Shown one piece after another: positions 1-6,710 of a DNA stretch of 58,354 nt. The notes beneath the pieces are model-generated. The model ran no database searches and was not told the origin of the DNA. It worked only from the letters and a program-made list of their open reading frames with translations. How positions within the stretch are numbered: the stretch's first letter is position 1; each line of letters begins with the position of its first letter. Made by a program: the position numbers and the translations under genes. Origin of the DNA: Amphibacillus indicireducens (GTDB lineage Bacteria > Bacillota > Bacilli > Bacillales > Amphibacillaceae); assembly GCF_039539605.1 (NCBI RefSeq), contig NZ_BAABDL010000041.1:1-58354 (forward strand). The letters run 5' to 3'.

Positions 1-66
1 TTATACAATATCAAAGATCGGGCTCCTTTTCACTTAATTAGTGAAAGATTGATTGGTTATTTTTAA
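1..66 (+). CDS. C-terminal fragment of a probable transposase (5' end outside window)
   Basis: Frame 1 is open from the window edge to TAA at 64-66 and encodes 21 residues ending ISERLIGYF. The final four codons and the stop are repeated exactly on the minus strand at the right edge of the window, inside the matching repeat. That conservation supports real coding sequence of a repeated element. I do not recognise the family from so few residues; transposase is inferred from the repeat context. Confidence 0.4.
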   Translation, partial: LYNIKDRAPFHLISERLIGYF

Positions 67-122
67 TTGATTTAACGCAGTTTCTTAGTGGCTTATGGTC
101 GGGCTGTGAATAATCTAGGGTA
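1..122 (+). mobile_element. Right-hand end of a probable insertion sequence (copy 1, truncated by window edge)
   Basis: The stretch ending at TAATCTAGGGTA (about 122) recurs in inverted orientation at 58284-58354. I aligned 70 positions by eye and counted 58 identities. Similarity stops abruptly after GGGTA in both copies, as expected of an element boundary. A reading frame closes at 64-66 in this copy, and the same last codons (IGYF then stop) occur in the other copy. An insertion sequence carrying the 3' end of its transposase plus a short terminal region explains this. The IS family is not identified and the other end lies outside the window. Confidence 0.55.
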
Positions 123-185
123 TGGATATAGACAAAAATTTGATGTATTAAATGTAAACAAATTAATTAACAAAGGAGTGCTGCT

Positions 186-443
186 ATGCTGTGGGAGGAA
201 GTTAGAGAAACTCACCTAAATAAATGGGTTGTGATCGAAGCGATTGATGCGTATTCAGATAATAATTACCGAATTATCCACGATATTGCTGTTATAGATT
301 ACTTTGATGACTCAATGGAAGCTTTTCATAGACACTCTGAATTACACAAGCAAAATCCAAATCGTGAATTATACTTTTTTCATACATCAAGAAAAAAGCT
401 TGATGTTGAAGAAATAAAATGGACAGGATTAAGTAAAATATGA
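186..443 (+). CDS. Small hypothetical protein, partner of the retropepsin-like gene
   Basis: This 85-residue acidic/aromatic protein begins at ATG 186, nine bases after a good AAAGGAG ribosome site. Its stop overlaps the start of the next gene (ATG at 440), so the two are translationally coupled. It has no signal peptide or membrane segment. From memory, proteins of this length and pattern (N-terminal W..V, an HTS motif near residue 67) are commonly encoded next to retropepsin-like proteins in Firmicutes. That suggests a functional pair of unknown role. The partner here carries a stop codon, so this gene may be on its way to loss. Confidence 0.6.
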   Translation: MLWEEVRETHLNKWVVIEAIDAYSDNNYRIIHDIAVIDYFDDSMEAFHRHSELHKQNPNRELYFFHTSRKKLDVEEIKWTGLSKI

Positions 444-805
444 TAAATATCAAAGAAATATATGAACTGCCATTTGTAGAAGTCGTCGTGAACTTTCGTT
501 GTAAACAAATCAAATTAAATAATGTATTAATTGACACTGGCTCTGCTGGCACAATATTTAATGTGAATAAGCTAGACGTAATAGGTGTTAAGCAAGAAAA
601 TAATGATGTTACACGGACCATTCAAGGTATTGGTGGGCTTGAGTTTGTTTATACTAAAAATATCGATCAGATCGTCATATCAAATGAAATAAAGACGAAT
701 AATTTTCTCATTGAGCTAGGATAAATGGATTACGGATTCGATATAGCTAGGATTATTGGCTTTGATTTCATGAAAGAAGTGGGACTGGTTATTGATTTAC
801 CATAA
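440..805 (+). pseudogene. Retropepsin-like aspartic protease gene interrupted by an in-frame TAA
   Basis: Residues 32-37 read DTGSAG, the catalytic Asp-Thr-Gly signature of retropepsin-like aspartic proteases. Translation from ATG 440 stops at TAA 722-724 after ELG. The same frame continues immediately with MDYGFDI..IIGFDF..VGLVIDLP to a second TAA at 803-805. In family members I recall, this region reads GEMDYGF..I.GI.G.DFL, so the stop most simply replaces a Glu codon (GAA/GAG to TAA). The product would be a 94-residue truncation lacking the conserved C-terminal hydrophobic strand. A sequencing error is possible; otherwise this is a recent nonsense mutation. Confidence 0.7.
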
Positions 806-1035
806 GTCAGCAGTTAAATTCATAGCTAAATTGGATAAAACCTCTTAAAAAAGAATTGCAAACGGGTTAAAGGGACTTTTATCTTTACCACCAAAAGGTG
901 ACATAAGAAGAATTAAAGGATACGCAGATTTGTATAGACTTAGGATTGGAAGTCTGCGTGTTATTTTCAATAATGATCACCAAAAAAGTTATCTATATTG
1001 AAGCGGTTGGAAACCGTGGAGACATTTACAAATAA
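792..1035 (+). pseudogene. Degraded RelE/ParE-type toxin gene
   Basis: Reading from about 798, the frame gives YHKSAVKFIAKLDKTS, a TAA, then KRIANGLKGLLSLPPKGD, RRIKGY..LYRLRIGSLRVIF. After the A-run near 992 the frame shifts by one and continues KVIYIEAVGNRGDIYK to TAA 1033-1035. These blocks match the RelE/ParE mRNA-interferase fold, including the R-LRIGSLRVIF core and the C-terminal GNRGDIY. Two lesions are visible: a stop where a Lys codon is expected, and one extra A in a homopolymer. No antitoxin gene is present; the segment overlaps the end of the protease remnant. TTG 792 could have been the start. Confidence 0.72.
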
Positions 1036-1061
1036 TGTTTTTGATATAATAATTTTCAATT

Positions 1062-1095
1062 AGAACTTCCAGAAAGGGCGGAAGTTCTATTTTTA
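1062..1095 (+). terminator. Rho-independent terminator after the accessory patch
   Basis: Perfect 9-bp arms AGAACTTCC (1062-1070) and GGAAGTTCT (1080-1088) with a 9-nt loop are followed by a T-rich stretch. It isolates the decaying genes from the helicase. Confidence 0.75.
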
Positions 1096-1152
1096 ATATA
1101 TTTCTTTAATGCATGTGGTATCTACTATAACTCAAAACATCCGCATGTGAAG

Positions 1153-1213
1153 GATTAGGTGAGACTAATCATGCAGTTAAGAACTCGGCATTAGGCGGTA
1201 AGTGCATGATTAG
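1153..1213 (+). promoter_or_regulatory. Overlapping alternative hairpins upstream of the DEAD-box helicase
   Basis: CTAATC (1165-1170) can pair with GATTAG at 1153-1158 (6-nt loop). As part of CTAATCATGCA (1165-1175), it can instead pair with TGCATGATTAG at 1203-1213, an 11-bp perfect stem. The two folds exclude each other. No T-run follows either. The rest of 1096-1347 holds an extended -10 (TGCTATAGT, about 1284-1292) but no gene. Whether this segment is transcribed is unknown. Confidence 0.4.
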
Positions 1214-1347
1214 AAATCAAACGATCGGCTTAATATAAACAAAAAATTAATCGTTCAATTCACTCTGTAAATACTAACCAATATGCTATAGTAAAGATAC
1301 TTATTAAAAAAACTGCTATTACTAGATGAAAAGAGATGTGATTCGTT

Positions 1348-2595
1348 TTGCCTAACTTTCTAGAACTTGGTGTTCGAAAAGAAGTTAATCATACATTAAA
1401 GTCATTAGGATTCGTAACTCCCACTCCTATCCAAGAACGGACAATTCCATCAATTCTTGAAGGAAAGGATGTTATTGCAAAAGCACAGACGGGAACAGGG
1501 AAGACGTTGGCATTTGTGCTGCCTATATTAGAAAAAATTGATCCACAAAATCCAGATATTCAAGCGCTTATATTAACTCCTACTAGAGAATTAGCACAGC
1601 AAATTTCAAAAGAAATACAGATCATGCTTGAAAATTTAGAAGGTATCCGTGTGTTAGCTGTCTATGGTGGGCAGGATGTTCAGCGTCAAATGAAAAAGTT
1701 AAAAGGCGCTACACAAATAGTCGTTGCAACACCAGGTCGGTTATTGGATCATATTGATCGACAAAGCCTTGATCTATCAACGGTTCAGATGCTTGTGATC
1801 GATGAGGCAGATGAAATGTTACTGATGGGTTTTCTGCCACAAGTAGATGAGATTATTTATGAAACCCTTTCAACAAGGCAAACGATGCTATTCTCAGCAA
1901 CAATGCCTGACGAAATTCGCTCTTTAACAAAGAAATACATGGTTGAACCGGAATTCATTGAAGTCAAAGCAAAAAAAGTAACCGTAGAAGAGGTTAAACA
2001 AGTTGTAATCGAAACGACGGATCGAAGAAAGCAAGAAACGTTAATCCATTTAATTCAGGAGCATCGCCCTTTTTTAGCGATTATATTTTGTCGGACAAAA
2101 GTTCGTGCCAAAAATCTTCATGAAGCTTTGATTGCTGGCGGATTCGAGTCAGATGAATTGCATGGGGATTTATCACAATCGAAACGAGAAAGAGCGTTGA
2201 AACGATTTCGTGATGCAAAAACTCAATTCTTAGTCGCCACAGATGTTGCTGCACGGGGACTTGATGTGGAGGGGGTAACACATGTCTATAATTATGACAT
2301 TCCACATGATGTTGACAGCTATCTTCATCGGATTGGCCGAACTGGTCGTGCGGGAGGGGATGGAGTTGCCATTACATTAGTGGCTCCAAAGGATATCGAG
2401 TTCCTCCGAATAATTGAAAAAGGAATTCAACAGACATTTGAAATTCAAGTGATCACAGGAGTAAGCATTCCTGATCGAGAGGATTACGAGCGAGTAAGCC
2501 ACAAGAGAAATGACAGGAGTACTACAAGTAGAAAGTCCAATCATCGTTCAAAAAGCAATCCAGATAGAACAAGAGGTAGAAAACGTACTCGTTGA
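1348..2595 (+). CDS. DEAD-box ATP-dependent RNA helicase (CshA-like)
   Basis: This 415-residue protein has the full DEAD-box core: Q-motif PTPIQ (25-29), AQTGTGKT (46-53), PTREL (78-82), TPGR (128-131), DEAD (152-155), SAT (183-185) and HRIGRTGR in the second RecA domain. A basic tail rich in Arg/Ser follows residue 385. Such helicases remodel RNA in ribosome assembly, mRNA decay and cold adaptation in the cytoplasm. The tail is shorter than in B. subtilis CshA, so I give no symbol. The start is TTG at 1348, since the conserved N-terminus begins at once; the ribosome site (AAGAG) is weak. It stands alone, with a GIY-YIG gene 51 bp downstream. Confidence 0.93.
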   Translation: MPNFLELGVRKEVNHTLKSLGFVTPTPIQERTIPSILEGKDVIAKAQTGTGKTLAFVLPILEKIDPQNPDIQALILTPTRELAQQISKEIQIMLENLEGIRVLAVYGGQDVQRQMKKLKGATQIVVATPGRLLDHIDRQSLDLSTVQMLVIDEADEMLLMGFLPQVDEIIYETLSTRQTMLFSATMPDEIRSLTKKYMVEPEFIEVKAKKVTVEEVKQVVIETTDRRKQETLIHLIQEHRPFLAIIFCRTKVRAKNLHEALIAGGFESDELHGDLSQSKRERALKRFRDAKTQFLVATDVAARGLDVEGVTHVYNYDIPHDVDSYLHRIGRTGRAGGDGVAITLVAPKDIEFLRIIEKGIQQTFEIQVITGVSIPDREDYERVSHKRNDRSTTSRKSNHRSKSNPDRTRGRKRTR

Positions 2596-2646
2596 TGAAT
2601 GAGTCATGTGTAGCAAAACGAAAACAATAAAAGGACGTGTTTAAAG

Positions 2647-3018
2647 ATGATAAATATTACTATACCTACTCCAGATATCACGATTACAGAGCGCAAGCAA
2701 ATTTTTAAAGATAATGAGCCAGCCATAACCCCTATCTATGGATTTATTGATTTTCATTTAATACCAAGAGATAAGGGTGGCATTTTCTTGTTTTTTAATG
2801 AAGAAGATGAGCTTCTTTTTGTTGGAAAAGCACGAAAGTTACGCCGACGAATTAAAAAACATTTTGAGGATCATGTTTCACCGATTAAAAATCATAGAGA
2901 CGAAGTATATAAAATCGATATTTGTTTAGTAGAAGACCCAATGGAACGGGAAATTTACGAGACATATATTATTAATCAGCTCAAGTCCAAATACAATGTA
3001 GATAAAGTATTTTATTAA
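2647..3018 (+). CDS. GIY-YIG nuclease-fold protein (UvrC N-terminal-like)
   Basis: The 123-residue protein has a GIY-YIG core in the middle: GGIFLFF, then LLFVGKA in place of GIY/YIG, then basic KLRRRIKKHF, and a later Glu in REIYETYIINQLK that would be the metal ligand. This is the fold of the 3' incision domain of UvrC, and similar short Bacillaceae proteins are often labelled nucleotide-excision-repair endonucleases. It lacks the other UvrC domains. The first motif residues are relaxed (GIF/FVG), so catalytic activity is uncertain. It follows the helicase by 51 bp and precedes a terminator, so the pair may be co-transcribed. Confidence 0.8.
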   Translation: MINITIPTPDITITERKQIFKDNEPAITPIYGFIDFHLIPRDKGGIFLFFNEEDELLFVGKARKLRRRIKKHFEDHVSPIKNHRDEVYKIDICLVEDPMEREIYETYIINQLKSKYNVDKVFY

Positions 3019-3068
3019 AAAATTGTTTCGTAAACAACATTGTTTTAGATCTGTTGGTTTCAGCTAAA

Positions 3069-3104
3069 AAGGCGGTAGAACTTAATTGTTCTGCTGCCTT
3101 TTAA
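3069..3104 (+). terminator. Rho-independent terminator after the GIY-YIG gene
   Basis: Thirteen-base arms, AAGGCGGTAGAAC and GTTCTGCTGCCTT, pair throughout with two G-U wobbles around a 6-nt loop; a short T-run follows. It ends the helicase/GIY-YIG unit. Confidence 0.75.
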
Positions 3105-3227
3105 TGTAGAAATAAACTCGGTTGTTCTATTTTTTTGATCAGAAATTAGTAATGCACAAAAAAACATTTGATTATTTAAATCTTTTTTAAATTGATTTCG
3201 TTAATATGAGTAGAGGGGGGAGTTCAG

Positions 3228-3794
3228 ATGCCTACGGATGAAGAATTAATTGATGAAATCCAGCTCGGAAGTCAAGCGGCGATGGAAGTGCTTGTGAAAA
3301 GGCACTATCAATACATATTTGCCTATGTTTATCGTAAAGTCGGTGACTATCATCTTGCCTATGATCTAACGCAAGAAGTTTTTGTGAAAATGATGAAGGC
3401 ACTCAAGCGATACCGTGGGAAAAACAAATTCAAACATTGGCTTTTAAAAATTGCCGTTAATCATTGTCGAGATTATTTTCGGAGTCGTGCCTTTAAACAT
3501 AAAGAAAAAGAGGGGGAACTTACTCCGAAACTGATCGATCAAAAAAGTAATGTTTGGGATTTGATTAGTAAGAAGATTAATAGCGAGGAAGTAAAGGCTG
3601 CTCTTGAGCAGTTACCTGAATATCAAAAAGAAACGATCATCTTAAGGTATTATCACGATTTAAAAATTAAAGAAATTGCTGAGGTAACAGATAGCAAAGA
3701 AGCAACAGTTAAATCGAGATTGCGACAAGGGCAAGCGAAATTAAAACAATTGTTAGGTGAGGTGATAAGTGATGACGCTCAACAAGGAAAATAA
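3228..3794 (+). CDS. ECF-type RNA polymerase sigma factor
   Basis: A 188-residue sigma-70 family protein with only regions 2 and 4. Region 2 (about 20-90) includes DLTQEVFVKMMKAL and W-LLKIAVNHCRDYFR. Region 4 (about 117-172) includes LPEYQ-ETIILRYYHDL and a helix-turn-helix, IKEIAEVTDSKEATVKSRL. That is the ECF architecture. It leads a tight operon: a six-helix membrane protein starts inside its last codons, then an ABC ATPase and permease. The arrangement recalls the B. subtilis sigY-yxlC-G operon, so envelope-stress or export control is plausible. The ribosome site is GAGGGGGG. I saw no convincing ECF-type autoregulatory promoter upstream. Confidence 0.9.
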   Translation: MPTDEELIDEIQLGSQAAMEVLVKRHYQYIFAYVYRKVGDYHLAYDLTQEVFVKMMKALKRYRGKNKFKHWLLKIAVNHCRDYFRSRAFKHKEKEGELTPKLIDQKSNVWDLISKKINSEEVKAALEQLPEYQKETIILRYYHDLKIKEIAEVTDSKEATVKSRLRQGQAKLKQLLGEVISDDAQQGK

Positions 3795-4560
3795 GGAACT
3801 CAAAGAGTTGGAACAATATATAGTGAAATATCCAGATAACGAGATGATTGATGCAACGATTTCTACGTTACGTCAATATGTACCGGAGAAAAGAAGGAAA
3901 TCGATGATTAAATACGACCGCTTCACCATATTTTTAAAGCAAGCAAAACCGCAAATACAATTTATTCATCCAATGTATTGGATCGTGAGCATCGTTTTGT
4001 TTGCGCTAGGCTATCTAATCACAAATCAGCTTGAATCCGATCCAACATTAACGCTCATCATCATAGCACCACTACCATTTATCTTTGGATTGGTAGAAGT
4101 TTTTCGAGGTAGGGATAGTCATCTTATTGAAATGGAACTGACATGTAAATTTTCTGCTTTTGAAGTTATTTTGACACGATTACTGATTATCAGTGTGTTT
4201 AACTTCGGATTAACGTTAATGCTTACATTCGTTATGTCAACATCAACGACTCAAAACAATCTGTTTAAAATGTTACTCATTTGGCTCGGACCATTAACGT
4301 TATTTATCACACTTGCGCTATTTTTGAGTACTCGATTTAGAGGTGTTCAATTTGTACCGATCTTTCTATCGATTTGGGTAATGTTCACTCTGTTATTAGT
4401 AAGCGACATTAGTTGGCAAGAAAAATTAATCACATTTGATTTATCTTTTCATCTAACTTTGCTCATGATCGGCATTGTTTTAGTTAGCTTACAAGTAAGA
4501 AGTGTAATCAATAAATTTGTTCGTTATCAGGAGGGTGAAATTTTTGAAACTAGTTATTGA
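3772..4560 (+). CDS. Six-helix membrane protein, candidate anti-sigma factor of the ECF operon
   Basis: 262 residues from ATG 3772, eight bases after GAGGTG; GTG 3769 is an alternative. It overlaps the end of the sigma gene by 23 bases. An N-terminal soluble, charged segment (1-66) is followed by six hydrophobic segments near 68-85, 92-110, 131-154, 166-186, 193-211 and 226-243. Anti-sigma factors usually sit immediately downstream of ECF genes and bind sigma with an N-terminal cytoplasmic domain. I therefore infer that role from position and topology; no zinc anti-sigma Cys/His motif is seen. It could instead be an accessory subunit of the ABC exporter that follows. Confidence 0.72.
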   Translation: MTLNKENKELKELEQYIVKYPDNEMIDATISTLRQYVPEKRRKSMIKYDRFTIFLKQAKPQIQFIHPMYWIVSIVLFALGYLITNQLESDPTLTLIIIAPLPFIFGLVEVFRGRDSHLIEMELTCKFSAFEVILTRLLIISVFNFGLTLMLTFVMSTSTTQNNLFKMLLIWLGPLTLFITLALFLSTRFRGVQFVPIFLSIWVMFTLLLVSDISWQEKLITFDLSFHLTLLMIGIVLVSLQVRSVINKFVRYQEGEIFETSY

Positions 4561-5428
4561 AAATGTATCGAAGAAATATAACGACAAGTGGGCAGTCAGA
4601 GAGTTCAATGCAGAAATGACTGATGGTGTTTACGGTTTACTTGGTCCAAATGGTTCGGGAAAAACCACTTTGATGCGAATGCTTGCATCTATTTTGAAGC
4701 CTACATCAGGTCGAATTTTACTTGATGATCAAGACATTCGCACACTAGATGAAACATATCGTGATGTTTTAGGCTATTTACCACAGGAGTTCGGTCTTTA
4801 TCAAAACTTCACTGCAGAAAGATTTTTAGCTTACTTCGCTAGTTTAAAAGGCTTGGATAAAAATATAGCGAAGGAAAAGATAGCGGAAGTTTTAGCGCTT
4901 GTAAATTTGACAGAACATAAAAGGAAAAAAACGAAGACATTTTCCGGGGGAATGAAACGCCGATTAGGGATTGCCCAAGCTTTGCTAAATGATCCGAAAA
5001 TATTAATCGTCGATGAACCGACTGCTGGATTAGATCCTAAGGAACGGATTCATTTTCGTAATTTAATTTCTAATATATCACGTGAGAGAATTGTGATTTT
5101 ATCGACACATATTGTTTCAGATATTGAATTTATTGCGAAGGACATTTTGATTATGGATCAAGGGGTTTTAAAAGAGCGTTCGGATTTAGCCGGTTTATTG
5201 TCGGGAATGAAGGGTAAAGTTTGGGAGGCTAGTATGACAGAAACGGAGTTTGCTTCTCTACAAGGGCAATATAAGATAGGTAATATTCAGCGTAATGAGG
5301 ACGGGGTTAAACTGCGCCTAATTAGTGATGAAAAACCTCACGCTCAAGCAGTAGAAGTACTTGCCACACTTGAGGATGTCTATCTCTATTACTTTGGTGA
5401 GGAGGCTGTTCAAAATGTACAAGCATGA
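4544..5428 (+). CDS. ABC transporter ATP-binding protein (exporter type)
   Basis: 294 residues from TTG 4544, placed nine bases after a clear AGGAGG at 4529-4534; TTG 4517 would sit before that site. Walker A is GPNGSGKT (34-41), the Q-loop lies in GYLPQEFG, the signature is FSGGMKRRLG and Walker B is ILIVDEP followed by the H-loop STHIVSD. The C-terminal 80 residues are typical of ABC-2 drug or lantibiotic-type exporters. It overlaps the upstream membrane gene by 17 bases and the permease start by 14, so all four genes are translated as one unit. The substrate cannot be read from sequence. Confidence 0.92.
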   Translation: MKLVIENVSKKYNDKWAVREFNAEMTDGVYGLLGPNGSGKTTLMRMLASILKPTSGRILLDDQDIRTLDETYRDVLGYLPQEFGLYQNFTAERFLAYFASLKGLDKNIAKEKIAEVLALVNLTEHKRKKTKTFSGGMKRRLGIAQALLNDPKILIVDEPTAGLDPKERIHFRNLISNISRERIVILSTHIVSDIEFIAKDILIMDQGVLKERSDLAGLLSGMKGKVWEASMTETEFASLQGQYKIGNIQRNEDGVKLRLISDEKPHAQAVEVLATLEDVYLYYFGEEAVQNVQA

Positions 5429-6545
5429 ATTGTATAAAATTTTCACAAAGAAAAGTCTTTACATTACCTTTTTTCTAATTGTGCTCTTGTTAGTTTTCGC
5501 CAATAGAGAGTCAATACTTGATTGGGTTATGAAAGATGAGATTTATGATGAACTCTATCAAACACATGGTGGACCAGTGACTGAAGAGTTGGAATTAATG
5601 GTGCGAGAACAAATGCGTGCATCAGATGCAGGGGAAGTAAGTGTCGATCAAGCAACTGGTGATGTTCAGTTTCTTGTTGCTATGTCAGGCTTAAATCTTG
5701 AGCAACTTGAGGAGCGCAAAGAATTCCTCGCTAGTAAAATAGAAACTCTTGATCAAACAACTCACCAATACCTGGAAGCTACTAAAGAATTAGAGATGTT
5801 AAAGGAATTGGGCAATCCCTATGGGTTTTACCTTATCCAAGCATGGACGGGAATGATGGATTTAATTGAGCCATTCTTCAGTGTTGTGTTAATTGCGATC
5901 ATGATTTTGTTAGGTTTATCACCGGTTTTTGCAGAAGATCACGCGCAAAAAACAATTGGACTTGTTCTTGCGACAAAACACGGTAAAAAGAGTCTTGTAA
6001 CATCCAAAATATTAGCAAGTATCACTTATATCGGTGTTGTCTTTATCTCGCTTCACTTCACAAATTTCCTTATTCAACTTAATGGTTATGGTGGTTTGCA
6101 TGGTTGGAATGCACCGATGCAAAGCCTAGTTAATTACCCAAGCGATTATTCAATGTCACCATTTAATTTGAATGTGCGGCAATTTTACTTCATCATGCTA
6201 ATGGTACAATTTATAGCTGGTGTAGCATTTGGTGTTTTAGTTTTGTGTTTGTCTAACTTAACAAAAAATTATTTGATGACGTTTTTCGTTAGTGGATCAA
6301 TATTAGGACTTCCATTTATTTTACGTCAAATTGGATTAGATCACGGTTTCTTTAAAACGTTTAATTTATTTAGCTATTTAGAGTTTATCAGAATCGAACG
6401 GCTATTTGATCAATTTAGAACGTTTAGCTTTTTCGGTCAGCCCATCTTGTACCCAACTTATTTAATCGGGGTATTTGGCTTGGTAACGATATTACTACTG
6501 GGTGTGCTTTATTATCGATCCAAACATCAACAGGTAACGACTTAA
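5415..6545 (+). CDS. ABC-2 type transporter permease
   Basis: 376 residues from ATG 5415, preceded by GAGGAGG. One N-terminal transmembrane helix (about 14-33) is followed by a roughly 130-residue charged, predicted extracellular region. A cluster of five hydrophobic helices fills the C-terminal half (from VVLIAIMILLGLSPVF to LVTILLLGVLYY). This one-plus-five layout is characteristic of ABC-2 permeases. It must partner the ATPase encoded just upstream, and sits last in the sigma-factor operon. A bidirectional hairpin about 120 bp downstream marks the end. Confidence 0.85.
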   Translation: MYKHELYKIFTKKSLYITFFLIVLLLVFANRESILDWVMKDEIYDELYQTHGGPVTEELELMVREQMRASDAGEVSVDQATGDVQFLVAMSGLNLEQLEERKEFLASKIETLDQTTHQYLEATKELEMLKELGNPYGFYLIQAWTGMMDLIEPFFSVVLIAIMILLGLSPVFAEDHAQKTIGLVLATKHGKKSLVTSKILASITYIGVVFISLHFTNFLIQLNGYGGLHGWNAPMQSLVNYPSDYSMSPFNLNVRQFYFIMLMVQFIAGVAFGVLVLCLSNLTKNYLMTFFVSGSILGLPFILRQIGLDHGFFKTFNLFSYLEFIRIERLFDQFRTFSFFGQPILYPTYLIGVFGLVTILLLGVLYYRSKHQQVTT

Positions 6546-6662
6546 TTATTTTAAGTGCGGTAAATTAATTAAGAAGTGTGCTAGAAATGTTGGGGATAAG
6601 AGCTAATTGTAGATTTTACAACCATAAATGATTGCTAAGCTCTACGATTACTCAGTTAAAAA

Positions 6663-6691
6663 GCCTGAAGCGGATAAAATCTGCTTCAGGC
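6663..6691. terminator. Bidirectional terminator between the ABC operon and rqcH
   Basis: Perfect arms GCCTGAAGC and GCTTCAGGC (plus an inner GAT/ATC) lie between convergent genes. T-rich tails follow on both strands: TTTATTTT on plus and TTTTTAAC on minus. Confidence 0.8.
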
Positions 6692-6710
6692 GTTTATTTT
6701 GATAAAAATA

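Noticed and set aside
792..1035. An active toxin-antitoxin pair
   Set aside because: The toxin frame has a stop and a frameshift and no antitoxin gene is visible nearby.
4517..4543. An earlier TTG start for the ABC ATPase
   Set aside because: It lies upstream of the clear AGGAGG at 4529-4534, which serves TTG 4544.
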